Positions 31,477-41,335 of a stretch of DNA of 64,000 nucleotides are shown in pieces. This DNA is from Parietichytrium sp. I65-24A. Taxonomy: Eukaryota; Sar; Bigyra; Thraustochytrida; Thraustochytriidae. The stretch is from positions 682,001 through 746,000 of the forward strand of contig BLSF01000004.1 of NCBI GenBank assembly GCA_012862575.1, written 5' to 3'. Below the pieces are notes generated by a model. The model was not told the DNA's origin. It saw only the letters and a list, made by a program, of their open reading frames with translations, and made no database searches. The number at the start of each line of letters is the position of its first letter. The first letter of the stretch is position 1. Made by a program: the position numbers and the translations under genes.

Positions 31477-34400
31477 ATGGTGAAAATCACCCCAGATGAG
31501 ACGGTAGTGGCGGCGAAAGTGCATGAAGTCGGGAAGGAGAATAGCAATGTGGAAGAATTTCTTTCCAAGGTCGACGCCGTCTCGCGAGCTGTGCGCAGAC
31601 TGTCTTCAGCCCAGAGGCAGTTTAGAGATCAGCTGCTGAAGGGATCAACGCCCAGGATTGAGGCGAGGAAACATGTGATAGAAAAGTGGACCCACAAGCA
31701 CCTGGTGTCGCAGCTTGGACTCATCGCTGTCCTCAGCGTGGTGCTGATGGTTTGTGCAAAGATTTCATGGGATGCCGCGGTGGAAGACAAGCTTGGCACG
31801 GGAGTGGGCAAGCTCATGTTCACTTGCGGCTTGCTTATGCTTGTGTCATCTCTGTTAGGAGCGTATGGCGCGCGACGCGTCAGCGCGGACATTCTGCAAG
31901 ATGATGACGGTCTGAAAACTCCCGGACAAAACCTCCTGGAGATTTACTTCCACGTTTCATTTTGCTTTCTGATGGGCGTCTTTCCGGTGTCTCTCGCTTT
32001 GTTAGCTGACTCAAACTCGTTCCTCAACGATGGTACGTACGGGGCGACAGAGACGTACGCTAAAGCTGCTGCAGCTCTTGGTCTAGTGATCTCGATTTTG
32101 ACACTCATCTCGCTTCGGTCAACGGTGATGATCGTCACTTTGTACGAGATCTCCAATAGCTTTCTTGAATGCTTTTCCGCTGTATTGGTCAGTCTGGGAA
32201 TAGCCGGTTTATTCGTGGGCTTCTCTATGCTAGAGTATGGTCAATTTTTAGATGACGACTCGATCAACAACGCTGCGCTGTATTTCTTACGATTTTTTGT
32301 CGTCGTAAACGCAGCTCTGGTTGCGCTCAGTCTTCTAGGGTTTGGCGCATCATTCATCGAGAATACGACGCTTCTCAAGATTCACGCGGGGCTCATGGTA
32401 ATCCTCTTCTTGAGCGTTTTTATTCTCTTTGTTGGCATGGTCAGTGTGGACGTTGACTCTGCAATCAGCAACAGTTGCCGCAGTATTATGCAGATTATGT
32501 CGGAGGAGTGGTGGAGTGAAACTGTGAAATGCCAAAAGTACGGCGGGGCGGTCACAGGCGCGCAAGTTGAAGTTTACAATACCACGCTGGAAAAGTACGA
32601 ATATTCAACCTACGGCGTGGGATCTTCAGCGAGATGCCCGAACATTGAGCAAGTTGCCTTTGCATGGGAGTTGTATTTAGAGGACTCTGCTGCCAGCACC
32701 AACTTGACTACCTCCAATTACGAGGGGTGTTTGAACGAGAGTTGTTGCCAGGTCCTTGTCAATCAGATCAGTCAGCTACGCTCGCTCGTTATCATCGCAC
32801 TCATTCTACTTGCAATCTGCATCGTAATATCAATTGCCGCCGACCGTTGGCTTATTTCGGAGTGTAAAATTTCACAGTCGGAAAAGGTAAAGGTTGTGAG
32901 CTGGACTCGCGCCAAAGTGCTCTTGATAGGACTGACAGTGGTGGTTCTCGCTGCGTTTGTATCGCTTGTGCTCTTCTTTAATATCAGCAGCACGAGAATC
33001 TCCCCGCTTGATGTCGTCTCGCAGCTCGACAAGGATACCGGGCGATCGGATATCGAAAGCAGTACCGAACCGATCCATCTTTGCACCAACCTAGTCAAGG
33101 ACGGGAACGAAACCGACGTCGATTGTGGAGGCTCGGCTAGCCTGGGAGGTTGCACCACGCGTTGTGGTATTGACGCAAGGTGTCTACTGGACTCAGATTG
33201 CCAGTCTGGCCACTGCGATAGCGATACGCTTCTCTGTCGTAAGGAAAAGTTTTGGGAGCAGTGCACCAATGGAGTCCGGGATGGTGCAGAGACTGGCATT
33301 GATTGCGGAGGCGGCGAGTGCTTGTCCTTTGCGCTGGCCGTGCAGGAGGGAACCGTGGATGAGGATGTGCCAGAAGACGTCCTGGAGCGTCTCTTTCTCT
33401 GCGGTCTTCGCCAACCATGCTCACTTGACTCGGATTGCCTCTCCAATTACTGCGACAACAATGTTTGCTCAAGCTGCTATGACGGTGTCAAGAACACCGA
33501 CGAAGGGGACGTGGACTGCGGCTCGCAACGCTGTATGGACTACCTTCGGCTTTACCCCAACTCGAACATGTCCAAATTTCCAAACGCGGACGAGGAGGGC
33601 CTTTGCCTCGATGGTAGGGCTTGTTCGTCGCCGGAGCAATGCTCGAGTGGTGTGTGTCACGATGGGATCTGCTCTTCCTGCTCAAATGATGAAATTGATG
33701 GAGATGAAACCGACGTTGACTGCGGAGGCCGTGTTTGCCAGCGGAGATGCACAGTGGGACAAAAATGTCAACAAATGTACGATTGTATCACCCAAAGATG
33801 CTCATCAAATTGCGCTTCGGGATTTTGTGGACTTGGCGTTTGTGAGACCGTCTATGACGTTTCCGACACGGACGATCCTTTGCTAGCTGAAATGTTTGCC
33901 AACTCTTTTACATTCACAAGCATAGCAACGGAGTGTTCGGATGGCAAGGTCAGCGTTCACGAGACCGACTTGGATTGCGGTGGCTCGCTCTGCCCAACAA
34001 TCGGCAAGACATGTGACGACGGACTCACCTGCTCAGCAAACTCAGACTGCACATCAAACCTTTGCTATAACGCCACATGTGTTTCTTGCGAGAACTCGAT
34101 TCTGGATGGCTCCGAGACCGACGTAGACTGCGGTGGTTCCTTGTGTGGCAAGCGGTGCAGTGTTGGCGCAACCTGCAAAGTGAACTCCGATTGCAAATCG
34201 AGCTACTTTTGCTGGACGCAAGACGATATCGACAGCGCGTTGGACTTGGCAAACAAGTATAATGTGTCCCATCTGCTTCCAGATATCTTTATACCAGCCG
34301 TGAACACTTGTCAAAGCATCAGCCAGGTACAGGTTGACTCGCAAGACGCGTTGCTTGAGGACAACGCCACACTGTTTGAGATTTACTCTGAGCTGCATTT

Positions 34401-37400
34401 GCCATTTCCCGTTGAGCTAGTTGACGCGGAGGATGATGCGGTTTCCACAGACAATGACACTGTGACGCGTAGGAGGAGCCTTGACATATGGACCGAGGCG
34501 AGAGAGAAACGCAGACGATTGACGTCGACCTCTGTCATCGGCGCTTACACCACGAACTACTTTGAACCATGGATGGTTCTATGTGATCTTCAAACTGTGT
34601 TCACTGTAGAAGATGGCAATAAGTTCATCCTTGTCGCAGATAACGGGGCGACTGTCGAGCTCAGCAACGACGACAAGACCATTGCAGTAGGAAGGACCTG
34701 GGGATCGTATGCTCCTGAGATTCGAATACAGCCCACCAAGTGCAACCCAAACCTCGAAGAAGGAATTACAATCACGAGGAAAGACACTCCGTCGTGTTCC
34801 TTTTTCACGATGCTGTACGGATCCAATGTCGCTGTGGCCGTAGTCCAAGTTGCGCGCTCAACGACACTGTACGGAAGAATACTCGATCAAGACGGGGACC
34901 CCATTGTCGGAGCGTTTGTGCGAGTCTGGTCAGTTCGCAGAGGGACTTGTGACAATTTGTCAACCCTCCCTGATGGATGCGATGGTACCTGCAACGAAAT
35001 GTCCAATGTGTACAGCTCATGCGTCGCCGAGCCGTACAGTGACTGCTGCACCTGGGCTGAAACGGAGAATGTTCGCGTGTCGGATTGCTTGGGCAGCTCG
35101 GTAACCACCACAGAGGTCGTGCAAAGTACTGACGAGTCGGGTCGCTACTACTTTATGTTTCCCGAGTTGACACCAATTTTAGCGGATCAACAGTACCGTA
35201 TAGAGTTCGGAGCTACTCACGACGAATACGTTACAAGCCAAGGGAATATCCTCCGAGTGACACCTGGCATACTCACCGCTCTTCCGGATATTTACATGGT
35301 AAAGGCTACACTTGAGGCGTGTGGATGTTCTTCATACGAATCATCCGACATTGAGGAGGACGAGTACCTTTGCAAAAATCCGGTGACCGACTATTGCATT
35401 GCGAGAGAGAGTTCCTGCGCAAATACGTTCGAATACATTGCGTGTGACAACACCATCACTCCCCTTCCAACTAATGCTCCCACGTCCACCCCAACGCAAT
35501 CCCCATCCAAATCCCCGTCAACTTCACCGACTTTCTCTCCAACTGTTTCTCCCACCTCGGCTCCAACGCATGCTCCATCTTCACAGCCCACCGTGTCCCC
35601 GACGAACGCACCGACACCGCCAACCAATGCCCCAACAAGGAACCCAACTCTTTCACCGTCGGCCTCACCAACAGCTAATCCAACCGTGGATCCAACAGAT
35701 GCTCCTACTGTCGCACCCACAAAAGCACCAACCAACAATCCAACAGTGTCACCAACTGACACGCCAACAGCCACACCGTCAGATGGTCCGACTACTTCAC
35801 CAACTCCGGAGCCAACAAGCTCTCCAACTTTAGCGCCGAGTGATGGCCCAACCGAGAACCCAACAAGTGCCCCGACAAATGCTCCGACGGATGCACCGAC
35901 GAATGCACCAACAAGTGCTCCTACGGACGAACCAACAAGTGCGCCTACAAGTTCGCCAACAAGTGCTCCAACGGATGAACCAACGAGCGCACCAACAGAA
36001 TCCCCGACGGACGCACCAACGAAATCCCCGACGGACGCACCAACAAGTGCACCAACGAACGCTCCAACAAAATCCCCGACCGACGCACCAACGAAATCCC
36101 CGACAGACGCACCAACGAAATCCCCGACGGACGCACCAACAAGTGCACCAACGAACGCTCCAACAAAATCCCCGACGGACGCACCAACGAAATCCCCGAC
36201 GGACGCACCAACGAACGCACCAACAAGTTCCCCGACCGACGCACCAACGAATGCACCAACAAGTGCGCCAACCAACGCACCAACCAACGCACCAACCGAC
36301 GCTCCAACCCTTGCACCATCGGATTCGCCGACAAGTGCGCCGACCAGCGCTCCGACCCTTGCACCATCGGATTCGCCGACCAACACACCGACATCATCTC
36401 CGACAGATGGTCCAACTCATCTACCAACTGTGGCTCCAACGATGGCTCCGACTCTCGCGCCTTCAAGCGCACCGACAAGTCAACCTACAGTGGCTCCGAC
36501 GACGTCTCCATCTGATACGCCTACGAAGAACCCGACTCACGCGCCAACTCAGGAACCAACCGCGTCTCCTACAAGTGCTCCTTCTCTTAGCCCAACGCTG
36601 GCACCTACGAAAGCCCCCACACAATATCCATCCTTCAGCCCCACGGTATTCCGGGAGCCTTTTGCAAGTTGGTGTTTTGACAGCATGAGCTTCAGCTGGT
36701 TGCAAGACACTTTTGACGGGGCGCAGTCGGTCCTGAGTGGAATATGTTCATCCGTCACCGGCGAAGCCGATTACGCGAGCATTTCCTCATTCGAGGCCAA
36801 TTGGACCGAGACGTTTGAGATCGAAGTGAGTTTCGAACTCAACGAGACATGTCAAATGAAGTATGCTGAAGTGCAGGAGTCTCTACGACTTGCGAGGTGC
36901 GGAGCTGGGTCGTATGATGCGTGCAAGAGCGTGAGCATGTTTCTTCTGGAAGACAATCTGTTCTCTGTGACCATCGAGCTCCAGGTGGCCAGTCTGGGCG
37001 ATGCTGTTCGGCTTGACAGTAGGGCAACTGCCCCGATGTACGTCATTGCCAACAACAAGTTGGTGTCCGAGTTGAAGGAAACAAAGCTAGCTTGCTGGGA
37101 CAAGTTTGCAAGCGTGGAAGGACCTTCAAATGTGGATGTACGAGGAACTTACTGCATGGATATTACTCTGGAAAGCACGGACGACTCTAAGTACGATGAG
37201 CACACTGAGGGTATCCAGCAGGAGCTTGCTGGCCTTGACTTGACAGACGAAGAATTCTTTCAAGATCTTCCGTCCGCACAGAATGGAACGCTTGAAGTGT
37301 GTCCAGCATCGAGGGATTGCTCTGGCAATGGCAAATGCTGCTCCGTCGAAAACCAGGACAGCATAGGCTGCGAAACTATTGGTCAGTGTTACTGCAACAG

Positions 37401-40400
37401 CGGTTACACAGGATATGACTGCAGCATGGTGCCAACCAAGGCTCCCACAAAGGCTCCGACGTATAGATGCGTCCCAACAGACCTCGTCGGAGGCGTGAGT
37501 GGTGCAAGTGAGATCGTGTGGGCCATGTGCTCTGCCGAGGGCGCCTGCGAAGAAGAAACCTTGTTTTGCGAGTATGACGCTCCCGACGACCCATACTCGG
37601 AGAGTGGATGTACAGATGGAGAGTGGCTAACCGTGTTCTTGCAGAGCGATTGCCGTGTGTACAAGAACCTTGGCCGGGCGACTATAAATGCGCTATTCAG
37701 GCTACGCCCTGTCTGGAGGTATGAGATACAGGATGAGCCATATCTGTACTACAAATTGCTGGATAGCACCATACCTGATGATTTTGACGCATTCGAGATG
37801 ATGCTTGAGAACTGGTCCTCCCGAAGCGGCTCCCATCTTATCAACACAAATTTTGCATTATATTCCAACGGTACGTCCCTGGCTGCAGACACCGATCGCT
37901 GGCAGTACTCCAATTACGACGACGACGTTGGATTCCCACGTGATGCTCGTCCGCTCCTCAGCCTCCCTGCGAGTGACTACCAGTACAAATGGGCAGTGTC
38001 TTATTGCGGAGTCTTGGGGCGAAAGATCTCTCCAGTGTCCAAGTTCTCTTTCAGCTTGTGTGTTCCAGAAAATGAATCAGTTAGTGACAGTGAGACTAGT
38101 TCAGAAGTAGCGGCTGCATCGACGACCTACAATCTCCAGGTTCGTGTTGTCGATGCAGCCACTGGCTTCGGAGTGGAGGCGTCGGTTAGCCTGTACCGTG
38201 GCACAGTTCCGGCGTGGGAGGAGGTCACGCCACTGAAGACGGTCAGTGCCAATTTAGAGTACGACACTGTTAGCAACGCACGAGCAGGAGCGTCTACACT
38301 TGAGGATACCCTGTTCAGCTGCGTATCGGGCGACAGCGAGACTTCCACAGATGCGACAATAATCGGTTCCAGCTACGTTGACTTTGCGGATCTGAGTGTA
38401 GGAACCTATACGATTGTCGTGTCCTATGAAAGTGGCCTTGCGACCGAAGAAAGCGTTCAGTACAACAGCGCTTTCCAGACCAAGATGACGACTGTTATTC
38501 TCTCCAACGCCGACGCTGAAGTTGTGGTCGAGGTGGCAAGAGAAGTTGACGAAGAGGAACTACTGTTGGTGTTTACGACATCGTCGGCGGATCTCGACAT
38601 GGTGGTCAATTTTGTATCCACGGAGGATGGCGAAAGTTGCCGGATCAGCAGCAAAATGCTCTCTGACGGTGCTTGCACATGCAGTGGAGCTCAGTTGCTG
38701 AGGGCGGATTCGCAGCTGCAATCTAACGGGAAGCTAACGCAGGTGATTGCGTTCAAGAACTTTCGGTCCACCATTTACCAGGTGTATATTGCACGGAATA
38801 AGCCAGTGCCAGCATCTTCTTACAAAAAGCACCGCGACGACGGGTTTTGCGGGCCGCTCTACCCCTTGGAAAGCGGTGAGCCTGCCCAGTGTCCTCCGGT
38901 CGAGGTGATGTGGGGCGATGGTACCCGAGACTACCGGCCGTGCTGTCATCTTTTGTCAGGCATATGTGGGGCGACAAGCGTCCAGTGCACTTCTCGATAC
39001 TCGATTGACTACAGCAGGTTCTTGGTTGACGACTGGATGAATGAGACGAGAACAGATGGCAAATGCAATATTCCTGACACTAGTATGCTTTCTGACGCCG
39101 GGACATTGGCGACTTGTCCAGAGTCCAAACCCTGCTGCGGGCCAAACGCCGTATGCGGAAATACGAGTTACCATTGCAGCTCTGAGCGATCCATAGACTA
39201 TACTGATTTTTATCAGCTTGCGGAAGCAAAAGCAAGTGGAGTCGCCAGCTCAAAGCTATGGACGTACGGGATCACCCCAATGGAAGAGTCAAACTCGGAA
39301 ATTACAATTTACAGCTCTGACGGTGAGTCCAAATCCTTTGGCCTACCAGACGCGACGGATACCATAAACTACTTTGACGGCCATCAGTACTCCGAGGGGA
39401 TCGCGACCTCCTCAAGCACGTATATGCGCTCATTCTGTATCGATGGTACTGCTGCCTCACCACAAGTGCACGAGTACTCCGCACCTCGATTCTTTCAGTG
39501 GCAAGCGGAGCTTTTGGATCACTCCCAGGGCTGCCCAGCAACTGGCAGTTGCAGTTATTTGCGCTTAAGCGACCTCCGCGCCGAGTTTACGCGCTCCGAC
39601 GGGGATGTGACGCCGAACTTGAACGGAGTCTACATTAAGCGAGTGTATCCCTCAAGCGGGTACAAAGCGTACGCAGGAATGCACACGTCCACCGACTCCA
39701 CCTGTCGAGCGACTATTACGCATCCCACAACTGGTGCAAGTGAATGGAGAGTGGTTGGTTGGGGTGATGAAGAGATGGACGAAAAGGAATGCATTGCGGT
39801 CTGCGAGGAATCCGAGGACTGTGAATTTGTGTACTACCTGCGGCATCTGAAAAGTAACGGGTACTATGAGTCCATCTGCAGCTACCACAAAAATATCGAG
39901 AATTGTGGCGGATTGCAAATTTACAATAGCGACGAAAACGTACGCATAGTCTACGAGAAACGCTCAAGTAGCAAATCGGGAATGCTTTGGTACACTCAAT
40001 TGGACACTATATTTAAAGAGCCTGGAAGTCAGGTTCATCTTTACCGCGACGAGTCCACTTTGGTCTGGTACTTTGACCACGATCTTGTCCCTGGGAATGG
40101 GTATTTGGCGAAGGCGGCTAGCACCACTTCCTCAGAGCTGCCTCCAGAAGCTGGTTGGCGCTATGTCACGGATATGTCCTCGGAAACGACGGTCCAACAC
40201 ACCACGCCAATATCTGTGCTCACTTCCACGGACGAATGCTACCTTGGCGGGTCATACCCAACATTGGAAAGCACTGCTGAAGAGCTGGGATGTGTTTGCT
40301 CCTCGACAACCATAAAAAACTGTTTTGACAGCAGTTGCGAAGCCTTTCCTATCCGAGTAGAGGACACGAGTATATGTCTCGAAGCTAACCCGTACCGACG

Positions 40401-40815
40401 AAGCCTTATGAGCAACTTGTGCGACACGGAAGCTCTCGCGCAATATTTTATCTACAACAAGGCGTTACAGCATTTAGAGGCACGGGTTCCAATCGATGAC
40501 TCGGATCTAAGCCAAGGGTTTGAGAGATATGTTGTGTATGGGACTACATACACGATTCGGAGCACCTCTTACACGGAGCTTGGCTTGGAGTTGATCGAGT
40601 CCGCAGATCAGGAAGTGGACGATGAAGTTGTCTTTGACTTCACTTCCGAGGGCTACATCTGTGTGTACATCGGAACGAGCCCGGCTGTGAACTCGTACGC
40701 AGATGCTGCGACGGACCAGAGGACCTGCTTGAGCTTAACTGCGGCACCGGGTGATCGTCCGCTGGTTCTTGATTCGGATTACAAGGATTCCTGGTCCACG
40801 TTCGCAGTCGTGTGA
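31477..40815 (+). CDS. Giant multipass surface protein with Cys-rich DGxETDVDCGG repeats and a Pro-Thr repeat domain
   Basis: This is a single uninterrupted frame of 3112 residues from the first ATG at 31477 (MVKITPDETVVAAKVHEVGK). About nine membrane helices occupy residues 75-520 (for example LGLIAVLSVVLMVCA and VLLIGLTVVVLAAFVSLVLF). Residues about 535-920 hold six Cys-rich units built around DGxETDVDCGG. A basic stretch (REKRRRLT) may be a processing site. A carboxypeptidase-regulatory-like beta domain (LYGRILDQDGDPIVGAFVRV) follows. Residues about 1329-1720 are tetrapeptide repeats of the PTxA/PTxS type. Beyond are an EGF-like unit (QCYCNSGYTGYDCS), two Cys-rich units resembling hevein-like chitin-binding modules (CGPLYPLESGEPAQCPP; CCGPNAVCGNTSYHC) and a PAN/apple-like segment near 39700-39960. 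An adhesive or cell-wall-contacting role is inferred; the whole architecture matches no family I know. Confidence 0.85.
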   Translation: MVKITPDETVVAAKVHEVGKENSNVEEFLSKVDAVSRAVRRLSSAQRQFRDQLLKGSTPRIEARKHVIEKWTHKHLVSQLGLIAVLSVVLMVCAKISWDAAVEDKLGTGVGKLMFTCGLLMLVSSLLGAYGARRVSADILQDDDGLKTPGQNLLEIYFHVSFCFLMGVFPVSLALLADSNSFLNDGTYGATETYAKAAAALGLVISILTLISLRSTVMIVTLYEISNSFLECFSAVLVSLGIAGLFVGFSMLEYGQFLDDDSINNAALYFLRFFVVVNAALVALSLLGFGASFIENTTLLKIHAGLMVILFLSVFILFVGMVSVDVDSAISNSCRSIMQIMSEEWWSETVKCQKYGGAVTGAQVEVYNTTLEKYEYSTYGVGSSARCPNIEQVAFAWELYLEDSAASTNLTTSNYEGCLNESCCQVLVNQISQLRSLVIIALILLAICIVISIAADRWLISECKISQSEKVKVVSWTRAKVLLIGLTVVVLAAFVSLVLFFNISSTRISPLDVVSQLDKDTGRSDIESSTEPIHLCTNLVKDGNETDVDCGGSASLGGCTTRCGIDARCLLDSDCQSGHCDSDTLLCRKEKFWEQCTNGVRDGAETGIDCGGGECLSFALAVQEGTVDEDVPEDVLERLFLCGLRQPCSLDSDCLSNYCDNNVCSSCYDGVKNTDEGDVDCGSQRCMDYLRLYPNSNMSKFPNADEEGLCLDGRACSSPEQCSSGVCHDGICSSCSNDEIDGDETDVDCGGRVCQRRCTVGQKCQQMYDCITQRCSSNCASGFCGLGVCETVYDVSDTDDPLLAEMFANSFTFTSIATECSDGKVSVHETDLDCGGSLCPTIGKTCDDGLTCSANSDCTSNLCYNATCVSCENSILDGSETDVDCGGSLCGKRCSVGATCKVNSDCKSSYFCWTQDDIDSALDLANKYNVSHLLPDIFIPAVNTCQSISQVQVDSQDALLEDNATLFEIYSELHLPFPVELVDAEDDAVSTDNDTVTRRRSLDIWTEAREKRRRLTSTSVIGAYTTNYFEPWMVLCDLQTVFTVEDGNKFILVADNGATVELSNDDKTIAVGRTWGSYAPEIRIQPTKCNPNLEEGITITRKDTPSCSFFTMLYGSNVAVAVVQVARSTTLYGRILDQDGDPIVGAFVRVWSVRRGTCDNLSTLPDGCDGTCNEMSNVYSSCVAEPYSDCCTWAETENVRVSDCLGSSVTTTEVVQSTDESGRYYFMFPELTPILADQQYRIEFGATHDEYVTSQGNILRVTPGILTALPDIYMVKATLEACGCSSYESSDIEEDEYLCKNPVTDYCIARESSCANTFEYIACDNTITPLPTNAPTSTPTQSPSKSPSTSPTFSPTVSPTSAPTHAPSSQPTVSPTNAPTPPTNAPTRNPTLSPSASPTANPTVDPTDAPTVAPTKAPTNNPTVSPTDTPTATPSDGPTTSPTPEPTSSPTLAPSDGPTENPTSAPTNAPTDAPTNAPTSAPTDEPTSAPTSSPTSAPTDEPTSAPTESPTDAPTKSPTDAPTSAPTNAPTKSPTDAPTKSPTDAPTKSPTDAPTSAPTNAPTKSPTDAPTKSPTDAPTNAPTSSPTDAPTNAPTSAPTNAPTNAPTDAPTLAPSDSPTSAPTSAPTLAPSDSPTNTPTSSPTDGPTHLPTVAPTMAPTLAPSSAPTSQPTVAPTTSPSDTPTKNPTHAPTQEPTASPTSAPSLSPTLAPTKAPTQYPSFSPTVFREPFASWCFDSMSFSWLQDTFDGAQSVLSGICSSVTGEADYASISSFEANWTETFEIEVSFELNETCQMKYAEVQESLRLARCGAGSYDACKSVSMFLLEDNLFSVTIELQVASLGDAVRLDSRATAPMYVIANNKLVSELKETKLACWDKFASVEGPSNVDVRGTYCMDITLESTDDSKYDEHTEGIQQELAGLDLTDEEFFQDLPSAQNGTLEVCPASRDCSGNGKCCSVENQDSIGCETIGQCYCNSGYTGYDCSMVPTKAPTKAPTYRCVPTDLVGGVSGASEIVWAMCSAEGACEEETLFCEYDAPDDPYSESGCTDGEWLTVFLQSDCRVYKNLGRATINALFRLRPVWRYEIQDEPYLYYKLLDSTIPDDFDAFEMMLENWSSRSGSHLINTNFALYSNGTSLAADTDRWQYSNYDDDVGFPRDARPLLSLPASDYQYKWAVSYCGVLGRKISPVSKFSFSLCVPENESVSDSETSSEVAAASTTYNLQVRVVDAATGFGVEASVSLYRGTVPAWEEVTPLKTVSANLEYDTVSNARAGASTLEDTLFSCVSGDSETSTDATIIGSSYVDFADLSVGTYTIVVSYESGLATEESVQYNSAFQTKMTTVILSNADAEVVVEVAREVDEEELLLVFTTSSADLDMVVNFVSTEDGESCRISSKMLSDGACTCSGAQLLRADSQLQSNGKLTQVIAFKNFRSTIYQVYIARNKPVPASSYKKHRDDGFCGPLYPLESGEPAQCPPVEVMWGDGTRDYRPCCHLLSGICGATSVQCTSRYSIDYSRFLVDDWMNETRTDGKCNIPDTSMLSDAGTLATCPESKPCCGPNAVCGNTSYHCSSERSIDYTDFYQLAEAKASGVASSKLWTYGITPMEESNSEITIYSSDGESKSFGLPDATDTINYFDGHQYSEGIATSSSTYMRSFCIDGTAASPQVHEYSAPRFFQWQAELLDHSQGCPATGSCSYLRLSDLRAEFTRSDGDVTPNLNGVYIKRVYPSSGYKAYAGMHTSTDSTCRATITHPTTGASEWRVVGWGDEEMDEKECIAVCEESEDCEFVYYLRHLKSNGYYESICSYHKNIENCGGLQIYNSDENVRIVYEKRSSSKSGMLWYTQLDTIFKEPGSQVHLYRDESTLVWYFDHDLVPGNGYLAKAASTTSSELPPEAGWRYVTDMSSETTVQHTTPISVLTSTDECYLGGSYPTLESTAEELGCVCSSTTIKNCFDSSCEAFPIRVEDTSICLEANPYRRSLMSNLCDTEALAQYFIYNKALQHLEARVPIDDSDLSQGFERYVVYGTTYTIRSTSYTELGLELIESADQEVDDEVVFDFTSEGYICVYIGTSPAVNSYADAATDQRTCLSLTAAPGDRPLVLDSDYKDSWSTFAVV
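35461..36640 (+). repeat. Pro-Thr tetrapeptide-repeat region (12-base period)
   Basis: About 98 four-residue units of the form xPTx are encoded by a 12-base repeat. Within it a 96-base higher-order unit is nearly perfect: the block starting ACGGACGCACCAACAAGTGC occurs at 36031 and again at 36127. The antisense strand is also open for 331 codons because of the period (VGALVGA-type peptide), which is a by-product and not a gene. Thr/Pro-rich stalks of this kind are usually heavily O-glycosylated and extended. Confidence 0.9.
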
Positions 40816-41335
40816 GCAGGAAAACGTACTTTCGTCGTTTACAATCGATAGCGGCGTTCCCAGTTTCAGAAATATAAATCTAGAATTTGAAATCCAGCTC
40901 TGTCGTACTACCATAACTCTCAGTCCCAGACCGTATTCTCTTTTAAGATTTAAAAGATAATGATCGACAAACTGGGGAAATACGACATCGCACTGATTTT
41001 GGCGTTACATTTTTTCTCTTTCTTTCTTTTTTTATATGTCGACGTAGTGCTTTGTATGAATAGAGATCCGAATCCCCGCAACAGCCTCGCTTTTCACCCC
41101 AAGAAATCTAGGAGTGCAATATTAGCTTTGCGATGATGTGGATTGAAGTTGGGAATGTTGATGAAGGTACAAGCCCATTCCTAACCAGAAGATGCCTTTG
41201 ATAGCCCGTTTGGGTTTTCAAGAGACAGAGCTTGCCATGATTTTACGGGCGCAATCGCTCTTGAGTAAGACTGCGCCGCGTCACATTGTGGTCGAAATGG
41301 TGATCCTCCCTCGCATGTTACAAAGAGAACCCCCT
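40816..41335. other. Convergent 3' region, no gene recognised
   Basis: A/T-rich DNA between the stop of the giant gene and the stop of the leftward RRM gene. The open frame starting at 41192 continues antisense into the RRM gene and is not supported. Confidence 0.45.

Noticed and set aside
35391-36386. 331-codon antisense frame (GALVGA-type peptide)
   Set aside because: It is the mirror of the 12-base Pro-Thr repeat; the period keeps the reverse frame open. The sense strand has flanking domains and the antisense has none.
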